Positions 6,693 through 14,680 are shown, counted from the stretch's first letter. The stretch is 36,275 bases of DNA from Theionarchaea archaeon (GCA_018992565.1 JACVGW010000016.1:1-36275), one strand, 5' to 3'. Made by a program: numbers and translations. The notes: generated by a model from the letters alone, not told the origin.

Positions 6693-8620
6693 CCTGTGAA
6701 GTGACTGAAGGTGTGGCTGATTGCACCAGCTGCAAACTATGTTTTTCAACCTGTCCGTCAGAACTGAAACTGGAGGAAATAGTCCGATACAGACGATATC
6801 TTCATGAACCCAAAGGTTCTCACCGGGATTTGTTCAGACTGGCTGGCAAGCTTGCTGCTCAGACAGAAATTGCGGGATGGATAAAAGACGTGAAGACCAA
6901 TCCCGATTCAGAAATTGCATACTTCCCCGGGTGCGGGCCAGTGTTTGATGTCCTGCTCATGAGAGACACAAACTACTCAGGTGCAGCACAGGCTGCTGTC
7001 AAGGTCATGAACAAGTTGGGGATTGAACCTGCTGTCATCTATGGATGCTGTGGCCATGATCTCTACTACTCAGGTGGGCTGGATGAATTCGAAGCTATCA
7101 AAGAGAAAATAGAGAAGAAGCTAGAAGGAAAGAAGATTGTAGTGGGATGCGCAGAGTGTTACCAGATGCTCAAGAATGTGTATGGGGCTGATGTGCAGCA
7201 CTTCTCTGAGTTTCTGCAGGAAAAGTGCCCTGATTTACCGTCTCTCAATGTGAAGACTACTTTCCACGATCCATGCAGACTGGGCAGATACAATCAAGTG
7301 TATGATCCCCCTCGTTCAATTCTGGAGAAAACCTCCCAGTTTAACGAGATGGAACATGCAAAAGAAGATGCCCAGTGTTGTGGGGTTTCATCCTGGCTGA
7401 ACTGCAACAAAGAATCACGGGGACTCAGAGAAGAGAGGATACGAGAAGCTCTCAAGACGGGAGCAGACATCCTGGTCACTTCCTGCACCAAATGTGGCAT
7501 TCACCTGGACTGTATCTTCCACGAAAAAACCTATGAAGGCGATCCACCCAACCTGCAGATAATGGACCTGCAGGAGCTCGCGGGATATGCTCTGGGCGTG
7601 TATGATCCCAACAGCACAGAAAAGTCCTTTGTCATAGAGAAGACAGGCAGCATGAGACCTCCTGGATTTGATGTGCCAAGAGATCCAGAACGCCATTTCA
7701 CCGACGAAATCTTCGAGAACACCTTTCAGTGCACGTTGTGTAAGACCTGTACAGAACGCTGTCCCTACGACATGGAAATGTACAAGATTGTCAAGGAAAC
7801 CCGGAAAGACCTGGTTAACCTGGGACACTTCATAGAAGGCCATCAGGTCATGCGGGATACGGTAGTGCAATCAGGTAACATCTACGGGGAAGAACGTCCC
7901 CAAATTGGCTATAAAAAGAAGAACCCGGAGTACGCTGTATTTGTGGGATGCGTGGGTACCTACAGAGAACAGGAGACTGCAGAAAAGATCATGAAGTTGC
8001 TGAATGAACTCGGTGTAAGCTTTTCCAGGATTGATGAAGTCTGCTGCGGTGGTGTTTTCCCTGATGTAGGTTTCGAAGCCAGTAAGGAGCATGCTCAACA
8101 GAATATCGAAGCTATAAAGAAGACCGGGGCAAAAAAGCTGCTGTGTACGTGTCCAAAGTGCTACAGAACCTTCAAGGACGATCCCAGGTACAAGGATCTG
8201 GGCATGGACGTCATCCACATTATTGAATTATTATCAGAGGTCGATTTCAAGCCCCTGACCGATAAGAAGATCACCTATCATGATCCCTGCGATTTAGGAC
8301 GTCACTCAGGCATCTACGATGCTCCACGGAAGATTCTGAAATCAATTGCTCCCAATTTTGTAGAAATGCCACGAAATAGGGAATTGGCTGCATGCTGCGG
8401 AGCTGGAGGAGGAGTCAGAGGTGCATATGGTGTTAAATCAGTGCAGATAGCCAGAGACCGAGTCAGCGAAGCAGACGAGACTGCAGACATTCTGCTGACG
8501 GAATGCTTCAGCTGCCTTCACAATTTCAAGAATGCGAAAAAGAGGAAACAAGATCTGGAAATCTACAGCCTATCAGAGTTCATTTATGACAACATGGTGG
8601 ATACCCATGAATCCAGTTGA
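6686..8620 (+). CDS. tandem double HdrD-like Fe-S protein with four CCG domains
   Basis: 644 residues made of two similar halves. Each half has one [4Fe-4S] motif followed by two CCG domains, the type that binds the noncubane cluster in HdrB or HdrD. Half 1: Cys13/16/19/23; CCG-A Cys83, 121/122, 155, 158; CCG-B Cys197, 231/232, 267, 270. Half 2: Cys349/352/355/359; CCG-C Cys422, 453/454, 489, 492; CCG-D Cys535, 570/571, 607, 610. Every key Cys is present, so four noncubane-type sites are possible. Each half has only one ferredoxin motif, where HdrC and HdrD usually have two, so it also resembles GlpC/LutA-type oxidoreductases. It overlaps hdrA by 7 nt and hdrC by 14 nt, so it is surely part of the complex or operon. 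The substrate is unknown; a second disulfide or thiol reaction is my inference. Confidence 0.9.
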   Translation: MLTCEVTEGVADCTSCKLCFSTCPSELKLEEIVRYRRYLHEPKGSHRDLFRLAGKLAAQTEIAGWIKDVKTNPDSEIAYFPGCGPVFDVLLMRDTNYSGAAQAAVKVMNKLGIEPAVIYGCCGHDLYYSGGLDEFEAIKEKIEKKLEGKKIVVGCAECYQMLKNVYGADVQHFSEFLQEKCPDLPSLNVKTTFHDPCRLGRYNQVYDPPRSILEKTSQFNEMEHAKEDAQCCGVSSWLNCNKESRGLREERIREALKTGADILVTSCTKCGIHLDCIFHEKTYEGDPPNLQIMDLQELAGYALGVYDPNSTEKSFVIEKTGSMRPPGFDVPRDPERHFTDEIFENTFQCTLCKTCTERCPYDMEMYKIVKETRKDLVNLGHFIEGHQVMRDTVVQSGNIYGEERPQIGYKKKNPEYAVFVGCVGTYREQETAEKIMKLLNELGVSFSRIDEVCCGGVFPDVGFEASKEHAQQNIEAIKKTGAKKLLCTCPKCYRTFKDDPRYKDLGMDVIHIIELLSEVDFKPLTDKKITYHDPCDLGRHSGIYDAPRKILKSIAPNFVEMPRNRELAACCGAGGGVRGAYGVKSVQIARDRVSEADETADILLTECFSCLHNFKNAKKRKQDLEIYSLSEFIYDNMVDTHESS

Positions 8621-9086
8621 GAAAGCCGCCAGAGATAGTAATGTGGAAAAATGTGTACAGTGCGGCAAATGTACAGCAGGCTGCCCCTCGGGGAGACAAT
8701 CCAGGCTGAGGACACGGACACTGGTGCAAATGGCATACCAGGGGCAGGATGTCACAGGGCTGCCTGAGTTGTGGGACTGCACTACCTGCTACAACTGCGC
8801 GGAACGATGTCCAAAAGGCGTAAATACAGTAGATGCCATCATTCTGCTGAGGAATCTGGCTGTACAAAAGGGAAATTTCCCCAGGATTCATCTCAGTGCT
8901 ATCGAGAACTTATACAATACGGGGAACGGGTTTCCATTGTCCCCAGAAGTGGCTCAGATCAGGGCTATCATCGGACTGAAAAAGGAACCATATGATGTTT
9001 CTACAGCTCCTGAAGAACTCGAAAAAGTGAAGAAGATACTTGACATTACAGGGTTCCTGGAACTGGTGCGAGGTGGTACCACATGA
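8607..9086 (+). CDS. hdrC: HdrC: heterodisulfide reductase Fe-S subunit
   Basis: 159 residues from the ATG at 8607. HdrC passes electrons from HdrA to the HdrB active site through two [4Fe-4S] clusters. Both motifs are complete: Cys16/19/22/26 ('CVQCGKCTAGCP') and Cys58/61/64/68 ('CTTCYNCAERCP'). The helical tail 'IHLSAIENLYNTGNGFPLSPEVAQIRA' is typical. An upstream start in the same frame (8532) lies inside the previous gene; I chose 8607 because GGTGG precedes it by 6 nt and homology begins here. The gene overlaps its upstream neighbour by 14 nt and hdrB by 4 nt. Confidence 0.93.
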   Translation: MNPVEKAARDSNVEKCVQCGKCTAGCPSGRQSRLRTRTLVQMAYQGQDVTGLPELWDCTTCYNCAERCPKGVNTVDAIILLRNLAVQKGNFPRIHLSAIENLYNTGNGFPLSPEVAQIRAIIGLKKEPYDVSTAPEELEKVKKILDITGFLELVRGGTT

Positions 9087-9955
9087 AGCTGTCTCTGTTT
9101 CCAGGATGCATTGCCAAGAACATGTATGCTTCCATCGAAAAGTCCACTCGATTTGTCTTTGACAAGTTGGGGGTTGAACTGGTGGATCACCGGTATACCT
9201 GCTGCCCTGCCCCGGGAGTCTTCAGAGGATATGACATTGACACATGGCTGGCCTTAGGTGGACGGAATCTGGCTGAAGCAGAAAAAGATGGATTGAATGT
9301 CTTGACCATCTGTAACGGGTGTTATGGTTCCCTGCATGGATCAAATCATATTCTGCAAGAAAACCCAGAGAAGCGAGAAGAGATCAATGAAGTGCTGGAG
9401 CAGGTGGGAAAGCGGTACAATGGAGGAGTCGAGGTACTACATTTTGCTGATGTGCTGTCCACCATGCATGAGACAATTCTGGAACAGAAGGAGCTCGATC
9501 TGGGATTGCGACTGGCTGTGCACTACGGTTGCCACTACTTGAGACCATCAGAACATCATGAATCTCTGAATGTGGAGAACCCACACATTGTAGAAGATAT
9601 CCTGGAGCTTGTAGGTTGTGAACCAGTGGATTTCAAGAATAAGCTGTCCTGTTGTGGCGCAGGAGGCGGTGTGTGGAGTGGTGACGAAGAAGTGGCTCTC
9701 AGTGTCCTGGAAGAGAAGCTGGCCTTCATGTCAGAAGGAAATCCTGATGCTATACTGAACATATGTCCTTTCTGTCATCTGCAATTTGACCAGGGGCAGA
9801 AGAAGCTCCAGAAGTTCAATATCCCAGTTTTGCATCTGAATCAGGTTTTGGGAATGGCGTTTGGTGAACGGCCAAAGAAACTGGCTATCCATACTCACCT
9901 GGTGTCTACCAGAGAAATTGAGAAAAAAGTCAAAGGATTAAAAAAGAAGGGCTAA
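9083..9955 (+). CDS. hdrB: HdrB: heterodisulfide reductase catalytic subunit
   Basis: 290 residues, the usual HdrB length. HdrB holds two noncubane [4Fe-4S] clusters that cleave CoM-S-S-CoB in methanogens. Both CCG domains are intact: Cys9, 40/41, 77, 80 ('CCPAPG', 'CNGCYGS') and Cys150, 190/191, 228, 231 ('GCHYLRP', 'CCGAGGG', 'CPFCH'), closely matching the family spacing. Starts by ATGA overlap with hdrC and ends the operon; a T-rich stretch follows. In a methane or alkane oxidiser it would run in reverse. The disulfide used is inferred from family, not shown by sequence. Confidence 0.95.
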   Translation: MKLSLFPGCIAKNMYASIEKSTRFVFDKLGVELVDHRYTCCPAPGVFRGYDIDTWLALGGRNLAEAEKDGLNVLTICNGCYGSLHGSNHILQENPEKREEINEVLEQVGKRYNGGVEVLHFADVLSTMHETILEQKELDLGLRLAVHYGCHYLRPSEHHESLNVENPHIVEDILELVGCEPVDFKNKLSCCGAGGGVWSGDEEVALSVLEEKLAFMSEGNPDAILNICPFCHLQFDQGQKKLQKFNIPVLHLNQVLGMAFGERPKKLAIHTHLVSTREIEKKVKGLKKKG

Positions 9956-9960
9956 CTGTC

Positions 9961-9984
9961 ACTCTTTTCTTCTTTGTTCTTTGA
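9961..9984 (+). terminator. T-rich terminator of the hdr operon
   Basis: Pyrimidine-rich DNA with several short T runs follows the hdrB stop within 10 nt. No strong hairpin is needed for archaeal termination. Confidence 0.4.
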
Positions 9985-10070
9985 GCTCTGCAAGGCTCAT
10001 GACCAGAATTGTGCACGTCTTCGATTGGGGAAATTCAGAGATGACGTGTGAGTTCCATCGCCCGAATACC

Positions 10071-10103
10071 CTGCTCCTCTTTTTGTACGTAGAAGGAGAG
10101 CAG
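10071..10103. repeat. inverted repeat in the hdrB-regulator gap
   Basis: CTGCTC (10071-10076) and GAGCAG (10098-10103) are perfect 6-nt inverted arms around a T-rich, 21-nt loop. The 371-nt gap between hdrB and the regulator gene holds this, an AT-rich region near 10140-10200 and the promoter at 10231. I see no gene in it. The repeat could be an operator, a small RNA or chance. Confidence 0.3.
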
Positions 10104-10230
10104 CGAGGACCAACATCCAGATGATTCTCTCACAATATACATCATGTTATTTCTGTAATAACCATCTTATCTATCAATGGGACTATAAAGTGTAAGAAAA
10201 TGAGGATTTCTGCACTTTTTCCTCAGTTAG

Positions 10231-10240
10231 CTATATAAAG
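10231..10240 (+). promoter_or_regulatory. TATA box for the regulator pair
   Basis: ctatataaag is a consensus archaeal TATA box. Predicted transcription start is near 10262, giving an unusually long leader of about 65 nt to the proposed CTG start. The leader contains a hairpin at 10269-10287 (GCGGG/CCCGC arms). Confidence 0.6.
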
Positions 10241-10268
10241 GGGATTATCCTACTGACCAGCAGAAGAG

Positions 10269-10287
10269 GCGGGCTGCAAAGCCCCGC
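10269..10287 (+). promoter_or_regulatory. leader hairpin upstream of the first regulator
   Basis: GCGGG and CCCGC arms, 5 bp of G-C pairs plus a flanking G-T pair, with a 9-nt loop. It lies in the predicted 5' leader between the TATA box and the ribosome site. Function unknown. Confidence 0.35.
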
Positions 10288-10312
10288 TACAGACAAGAAC
10301 TGGAAATCAGGA

Positions 10313-10339
10313 CAGGAGGTGAGAATCTGGATTCTCCTG
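10313..10339 (+). promoter_or_regulatory. Shine-Dalgarno and CTG start buried in a hairpin
   Basis: AGGAGGTGA at 10314-10322 is the strongest ribosome site in the region. CAGGA (10313-10317) pairs with TCCTG (10335-10339), and GAAT (10323-10326) pairs with ATTC (10331-10334), which leaves CTGG as the apical loop. The CTG at 10327 is in frame, exactly 4 nt after GGTGA, the spacing seen for hdrA, fwdA, fwdC, pfdB and purT. The fold would hide the ribosome site and present the start codon in a loop. Confidence 0.5.
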
Positions 10340-11304
10340 AAATCAGAAGAAAGCAGTATCGAAGAATCTATGAATATCTTTGCACCAATCCTCGGTTTCG
10401 TCCCCATCAGGTGTCGAAAGAAATGGGGCTGCATCCCAGCAGTGTGACATCTCGACTGAAAGAGGCAATTGACCTCGAGTATATTGAGGAACCCCAGGTC
10501 AGAAAGAAATCATTTTCCAATTTCAGAACGTATGTATATCTCTCCCAGGTGCAGGATCCCCTTGAGCTGTTTGATCAGTACACCAGAAATAAAGACGTCA
10601 TATATCATGAACTTTTGGATGGGGTTTTCAACCTTCATGTGATCTCGAAAGAGAAGCTTGACATTGAAGGCGTTGTTCTTGAAGGAATCCCTTCCGATTA
10701 CTACATCTCGTACCCTCCAGACCGTCCATGGGGAAGGGCGATTGACACCATGCGCACCATGGTTGCAGGGTTCAATCCAGAAGAATATGTGCCTAAAGGA
10801 TATATCACAACACACTGGGATGAACCTGTCAATTGGAGTGACACAGATGAGATTCTGTATCAGGAATTAAAGTATAACATGAGAAAGGCACTTAAGCCTC
10901 TGATGAAGAAGTACACGATTCCATTGAGCAGAACCAATAAATGGATTCAGAAACTCCCTGAATGCTGCACATTTGCTACCAACTACTTCCCGGAGACACT
11001 TCCAGCCTATGATCTCTATCTCCACATGTTCAGAACGGATTACGAAGATTTCATCATTGATCTGTTTTCCCAGTTACCCACCACCTGCTGGTTCCAGAGG
11101 GTTTCAGACGCCCTACTGGTTTACATATGGACCATGAAAAGCCCCGCAAGGCAGAAGAGTATTCGAATTGAAGACATCACAGGAATGCAGATCCCTTTCC
11201 TCAAGAGAGAGTTGGCAAAAAAGGCGATTGTGGAGAATGAAGCGCATGCCAAGGTGAAATGCTGCTGGAGGAAAGAAGGTGAAAGAAATGAGAGTAGCCC
11301 ATGA
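10327..11304 (+). CDS. winged-helix (Lrp-like) regulator, copy 1, probable CTG start
   Basis: 325 residues from CTG at 10327. The only other in-frame start is GTG at 10411, but that would cut off part of the helix-turn-helix: the second copy aligns upstream from 'MKGYRAIFDLLNHDPRIQYNKI' against 'RKQYRRIYEYLCTNPRFRPHQV'. No ATG or GTG exists between the upstream stop at 10228 and 10411. Domains: an N-terminal DNA-binding domain (about 10-56, with 'SSVTSRLKEAI' as recognition helix), then two alpha/beta units. The first, 'FRTYVYLSQVQDPLELFDQY...FNLHVISKEKLD', and the second, 'DYEDFIIDLFSQLPTTCWFQRVSDALLVYIW', both resemble Lrp/AsnC ligand-binding repeats. Sits downstream of hdrB and may control it or itself. 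The exact family is not one I can name. Confidence 0.75.
   Translation: MDSPEIRRKQYRRIYEYLCTNPRFRPHQVSKEMGLHPSSVTSRLKEAIDLEYIEEPQVRKKSFSNFRTYVYLSQVQDPLELFDQYTRNKDVIYHELLDGVFNLHVISKEKLDIEGVVLEGIPSDYYISYPPDRPWGRAIDTMRTMVAGFNPEEYVPKGYITTHWDEPVNWSDTDEILYQELKYNMRKALKPLMKKYTIPLSRTNKWIQKLPECCTFATNYFPETLPAYDLYLHMFRTDYEDFIIDLFSQLPTTCWFQRVSDALLVYIWTMKSPARQKSIRIEDITGMQIPFLKRELAKKAIVENEAHAKVKCCWRKEGERNESSP
10504..10868 (+). repeat. 365-bp direct repeat, copy 1 (identical to 11468-11832)
   Basis: Read base by base, this segment is identical to 11468-11832 (offset 964). It lies inside the first regulator gene and covers its first ligand-domain-like unit. Flanking DNA on both sides diverges strongly, which is the pattern of gene conversion. 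Confidence 0.93.
11065..11114 (+). repeat. 50-bp direct repeat, copy 1 (identical to 12032-12081)
   Basis: A second patch of perfect identity between the two regulator genes, encoding 'FSQLPTTCWFQRVSDAL'. Its offset is 967, different from the 365-bp patch, because the intervening divergent segment differs by one codon. Confidence 0.9.
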
Positions 11305-12277
11305 ACAACAGATGAAAGGGTATCGGGCAATCTTCGATCTTCTCAATCACGACCCTCGTATTCAATACAACAAGATAGCAGAGATCATTGGAGTCGATGG
11401 CAGAACAGCAAGCAACAGACTAAGAGAAGCTGTGGAGAAAGGAATTATTGTGGGACCTCAGGTCAGGAAGAAATCATTTTCCAATTTCAGAACGTATGTA
11501 TATCTCTCCCAGGTGCAGGATCCCCTTGAGCTGTTTGATCAGTACACCAGAAATAAAGACGTCATATATCATGAACTTTTGGATGGGGTTTTCAACCTTC
11601 ATGTGATCTCGAAAGAGAAGCTTGACATTGAAGGCGTTGTTCTTGAAGGAATCCCTTCCGATTACTACATCTCGTACCCTCCAGACCGTCCATGGGGAAG
11701 GGCGATTGACACCATGCGCACCATGGTTGCAGGGTTCAATCCAGAAGAATATGTGCCTAAAGGATATATCACAACACACTGGGATGAACCTGTCAATTGG
11801 AGTGACACAGATGAGATTCTGTATCAGGAATTCAAATATGACTTGAGAAAACCATTGGAGCCCCTGGTAAAAGATAAGTATCATATCTGGAGTGGTAACG
11901 GGTATGACTTCTTGAAGCGACTTCCTCACGCGTGTACTGCTATCACATGCTATTTTCCAGAAACTGCACGTGCCTACGATCCCCATCTCTTTCTAGTCGG
12001 AACTGAGTATGAGGATTTTGTCATTGAGGTATTTTCCCAGTTACCCACCACCTGCTGGTTCCAGAGGGTTTCAGACGCCCTGATGGTTAACGTATGGACC
12101 TTGAAAAGACCTCTGTACCAGGCGAATGTCCTGATTGATAACGTCGCTGTGCTGCAAATTCCTCTCCTCCTCAGGGAACTGGTGAAAAAAGGAATTGTCA
12201 GAAAAGAGGAACGCGCGGAGATCAAATGGCATTGGAGGAAAGAAGCCAATGAGATCTCAACTGCCTGCTTCCCATGA
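11288..12277 (+). CDS. winged-helix (Lrp-like) regulator, copy 2
   Basis: 329 residues from the ATG at 11288, 5 nt after GGTGA; the GTG at 11279 overlaps that ribosome site. N-terminal helix-turn-helix about residues 9-57 ('NKIAEIIGVDGRTASNRLREAVEKGII'), divergent from copy 1, so it probably reads a different DNA site. Residues from about 60 to 182 are identical to copy 1 at both DNA and protein level; the rest is related but divergent except for a 17-residue identical patch. Starts 17 nt inside the end of copy 1, so the two are cotranscribed and translationally coupled. They may form homo- or heterodimers through the shared core. Function not known. Confidence 0.82.
   Translation: MRVAHEQQMKGYRAIFDLLNHDPRIQYNKIAEIIGVDGRTASNRLREAVEKGIIVGPQVRKKSFSNFRTYVYLSQVQDPLELFDQYTRNKDVIYHELLDGVFNLHVISKEKLDIEGVVLEGIPSDYYISYPPDRPWGRAIDTMRTMVAGFNPEEYVPKGYITTHWDEPVNWSDTDEILYQEFKYDLRKPLEPLVKDKYHIWSGNGYDFLKRLPHACTAITCYFPETARAYDPHLFLVGTEYEDFVIEVFSQLPTTCWFQRVSDALMVNVWTLKRPLYQANVLIDNVAVLQIPLLLRELVKKGIVRKEERAEIKWHWRKEANEISTACFP
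11468..11832 (+). repeat. 365-bp direct repeat, copy 2 (identical to 10504-10868)
   Basis: Partner of the segment in copy 1. The base immediately upstream (11467) already differs, and at the 3' side the copies diverge right after the shared 'caggaatt'. Confidence 0.93.
12032..12081 (+). repeat. 50-bp direct repeat, copy 2 (identical to 11065-11114)
   Basis: Partner of the shorter identical patch in copy 1. Confidence 0.9.
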
Positions 12278-12534
12278 CATATTGCGTTCAACAGGTGGTG
12301 GACAATTTGGCTGCTAATCTCAAGATCAAGAGAGTATCTACCTGTTCTGGGTTCTGGCATCTACCTGCCACATACCATATTTCAATTAATGATCGCAATC
12401 TATGAATCCTTGATCCAAATCGAAACTCTCTTCTCTCACGTCTCTAATTATCCACCGATTTTCGAACAACCACAGGAAGCAAATTCAGGTTAAGTCATGC
12501 TCCTGCCCTATGACTCGAAATCCTTTCTAAATTG

Positions 12535-12544
12535 AAGGCGCCTT
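12535..12544. other. 10-bp perfect palindrome after the regulator pair
   Basis: AAGGCGCCTT followed by a T/C-rich stretch lies in the 380-nt gap between the regulator pair and the next gene. It could be part of a terminator or an operator. Apart from this and the TATA box near 12627, the gap holds nothing I can identify. Confidence 0.25.
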
Positions 12545-12626
12545 TTCTCCTTTGAAGACAAGAAATCTTGGAAAAGAAGGTTATTATTCTCTATTCCTTC
12601 TGTCTATATTCGGCGAAAACCCAAAA

Positions 12627-12636
12627 GCTATTTAAG
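12627..12636 (+). promoter_or_regulatory. TATA box for the rpoK-aspS-cofD gene run (leaderless)
   Basis: gctatttaag is centred about 26 nt before the ATG at 12658, with no ribosome site next to the ATG, so the first message is probably leaderless. Confidence 0.5.
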
Positions 12637-12657
12637 GTGAATCTTTGAGTTGAAAGC

Positions 12658-13155
12658 ATGGCCGAAGAAAAGGAAATTGACTTCGAGAAAAAAGCGGCAG
12701 CTGTTACGGACACTCTTAATGAAATGGTAAGGTCTGTCAATATATTCAGTAGATCCTATTTCAATAACGACATAATTGCTCAAAAGATTTATATTGAGGG
12801 CATCAGGTTTGGTGTCAAGCAGTCCAAAATCGAAATTCCTGAAGCGAAAACTCCAATGGAAGCATGTCAAACCTACATCGACATGTTGAATGCAGTGGGA
12901 CTTATGGCATCAAAGCAATTTGAGCTGGTCAAACATAACGAATCTATCTCCTGCACGGTATACCCCCCCTGCCTTTACGCGGCTGCATGCAGGCATACCC
13001 ACGAAGAGGGAGTCACGCCCACCTGTCTCCGTGGCCTTGTGTTTCACGTCTTCATCAAGGATTCTACAGGGAGGGACTTCGCTGTGAGAGTATCAAAGTT
13101 CAATCCCGAGGAAGGCTGCGAGATTGAGATTCGTCCTGTAATCAGCGAAGAATAA
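12658..13155 (+). CDS. small Cys-containing protein upstream of rpoK, unknown
   Basis: 165 residues, soluble. The N-terminal half is helical ('VTDTLNEMVRSVNIFSRSYFNN'). The C-terminal half has Cys98, Cys104, Cys110 and Cys122 in 'SISCTVYPPCLYAAACRH...TPTCLRGLVF', and ends 'FNPEEGCEIEIRPV'. This layout (Cys-rich loop, then a beta-strand ending in G-C-x-I-x-I) loosely recalls V4R-type or methanogen output domains, which bind small molecules or metals, but I cannot assign it. A gap of 6 nt to rpoK suggests one transcript with rpoK, aspS and cofD. Confidence 0.72.
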   Translation: MAEEKEIDFEKKAAAVTDTLNEMVRSVNIFSRSYFNNDIIAQKIYIEGIRFGVKQSKIEIPEAKTPMEACQTYIDMLNAVGLMASKQFELVKHNESISCTVYPPCLYAAACRHTHEEGVTPTCLRGLVFHVFIKDSTGRDFAVRVSKFNPEEGCEIEIRPVISEE

Positions 13156-13161
13156 GCAAGG

Positions 13162-13386
13162 ATGACACTCTCTGTAAGAAAGTTTTATAAAGGGACCTTA
13201 GACATTTCAAGGTGGTGTTCAGACGTGTATACACGATATGAGAAGGCACGAATTGTGGGCGCTCGGGCGCTCCAGATTGCCATGGGAGCTCCCATCTTAA
13301 TTAAGTCCAAGGAGACAGATTCTATTCGTATTGCCCTGGAGGAACTTGAATGTGGAGTTATCCCCATTACAGTGGTCAGAAAATAA
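13162..13386 (+). CDS. rpoK: RNA polymerase subunit K (Rpb6 homologue)
   Basis: 74 residues, the full archaeal RpoK length. It is the small subunit that stabilises the large RNA polymerase subunits, equivalent to bacterial omega and eukaryotic Rpb6. The diagnostic core is '[22 protein letters not shown]' followed by '[18 protein letters not shown]'. It lies between the Cys protein and aspS with gaps of 6 and 13 nt, so these genes are probably one operon. Confidence 0.94.
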   Translation: MTLSVRKFYKGTLDISRWCSDVYTRYEKARIVGARALQIAMGAPILIKSKETDSIRIALEELECGVIPITVVRK

Positions 13387-13399
13387 GAGCGTGACACTT

Positions 13400-14680
13400 A
13401 TGAGAATTCTCACCGATGAATTAAATGACAAGATTGGACAACACATAACAGTTGCAGGATGGGTCCATGAACTGCGAGACCTCGGAGGAATCAAATTCCT
13501 TCTGCTGAGAGACAGGAAAGGAATGGTCCAGGTTACTGTTCTCAAGAAGAAGGTCACACCCGAGCTCTTTGATCAGTTCTCTGGCCTGGGCAGGGAGTAT
13601 GTTATCCAGGTTACAGGCACTGTAGCTCAGTCCACTATAGCACAGGCAGGGATAGAAATACTCCCCACTGCTCTTGAAGTTCTGGCTGAAGCTCATAGTC
13701 CTCTACCTCTGGATCCTTCACAGAAAGTGAAGGCTGATTTTGACACTCGGTTGAACCACCGCGTTCTTGATTTGCGAAGTCACAATCACCGATCAGTCTT
13801 CGTCATACAGTCCTGCCTTGTCTCAGGATTCAGAGAATTTTTGGAAAAGGAAGGATTCTATGAGATCCATACTCCCAAAATAGTGGCTACTGGAACTGAA
13901 GGGGGAACTGAGCTTTTTCCTATACAGTACTTTGAGAACAAAGCCTTCCTGGCCCAGAGCCCCCAGTTTTACAAGCAGATGCTGGTAGGGGCTGGATTTG
14001 AACGAGTTTATGAAGTAGGTCCCGTGTACAGGGCAGAAGAGCATAATACAGTACGTCACATCAACGAGTATACGAGCCTAGACATTGAATTCGGTTTCAT
14101 CACTGATGATAGAGATATCAGAGCACTGGAGAACAGGCTTCTCTCGTATATGGTGGACAGAGTACAGGAAGAATGTGCAGGCGAAATAGCTGAACTGCAG
14201 ACAGTAGTCCCGGTAGTTCCCTCTACCATCCCTGATATTACCCTTGCTGAGGCTTTGGAGATTGCGGGAGAAGAAGGCTATGATCTGAGCCCTGCAGGGG
14301 AGAAACTGGTATGTGACTACAGTAAAGAAAGCCTGGATTCTGAATTCATTTTTGTGACAGCCTACCCTCAGAAGAAGCGTCCCATGTATGCTATGCCGGA
14401 TGGTGACCTGACCAAGAGCTTTGATCTGCTCCTGCGGGGACTGGAGGTTACCACTGGTGGGCAGCGAATTCATCAGTATGACCTTCTGGTGGAGAAAATC
14501 AAGGAACGAGGGTTGGACCCAGAGGGGTTCGAGTTCTATCTTGAAGTATTTAAGTACGGGATGCCCCCTCATGGAGGGTTTGCCATTGGAGCTGAGCGGC
14601 TGACCATGCAGATTCTGGGTCTGGAGAATATCAGAGAAGCTACCTTCTTTCCCAGAGACAGGACCCGGCTGGTACCGTAG
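13400..14680 (+). CDS. aspS: aspartyl-tRNA synthetase, archaeal type
   Basis: 426 residues from the ATG at 13400; a GTG three codons earlier is possible. It charges tRNA with Asp. An N-terminal OB-fold anticodon domain (about 1-100, '[26 protein letters not shown]') is followed by the class II core: '[11 protein letters not shown]', 'AQSPQFYKQ', motif 2 '[22 protein letters not shown]' and motif 3 '[24 protein letters not shown]'. In the OB fold, His stands where the Asn-excluding archaeal enzymes carry Trp ('GWVW'), and Gln where they have Lys85. This points to a non-discriminating enzyme that also charges tRNA-Asn, to be corrected by GatCAB. That is inference from known residues. cofD starts immediately after the stop. 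Confidence 0.95.
   Translation: MRILTDELNDKIGQHITVAGWVHELRDLGGIKFLLLRDRKGMVQVTVLKKKVTPELFDQFSGLGREYVIQVTGTVAQSTIAQAGIEILPTALEVLAEAHSPLPLDPSQKVKADFDTRLNHRVLDLRSHNHRSVFVIQSCLVSGFREFLEKEGFYEIHTPKIVATGTEGGTELFPIQYFENKAFLAQSPQFYKQMLVGAGFERVYEVGPVYRAEEHNTVRHINEYTSLDIEFGFITDDRDIRALENRLLSYMVDRVQEECAGEIAELQTVVPVVPSTIPDITLAEALEIAGEEGYDLSPAGEKLVCDYSKESLDSEFIFVTAYPQKKRPMYAMPDGDLTKSFDLLLRGLEVTTGGQRIHQYDLLVEKIKERGLDPEGFEFYLEVFKYGMPPHGGFAIGAERLTMQILGLENIREATFFPRDRTRLVP

Noticed and set aside
10504-11832. insertion sequence or transposon origin for the 365-bp repeat
   Set aside because: No terminal inverted repeats, target duplication or transposase; the repeat stays in frame inside two homologous genes.
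11474-11986. 170-codon minus-strand frame opposite regulator copy 2 (and a shorter twin opposite copy 1)
   Set aside because: It mirrors the sense gene and its duplicate copies only because the sense DNA is duplicated.
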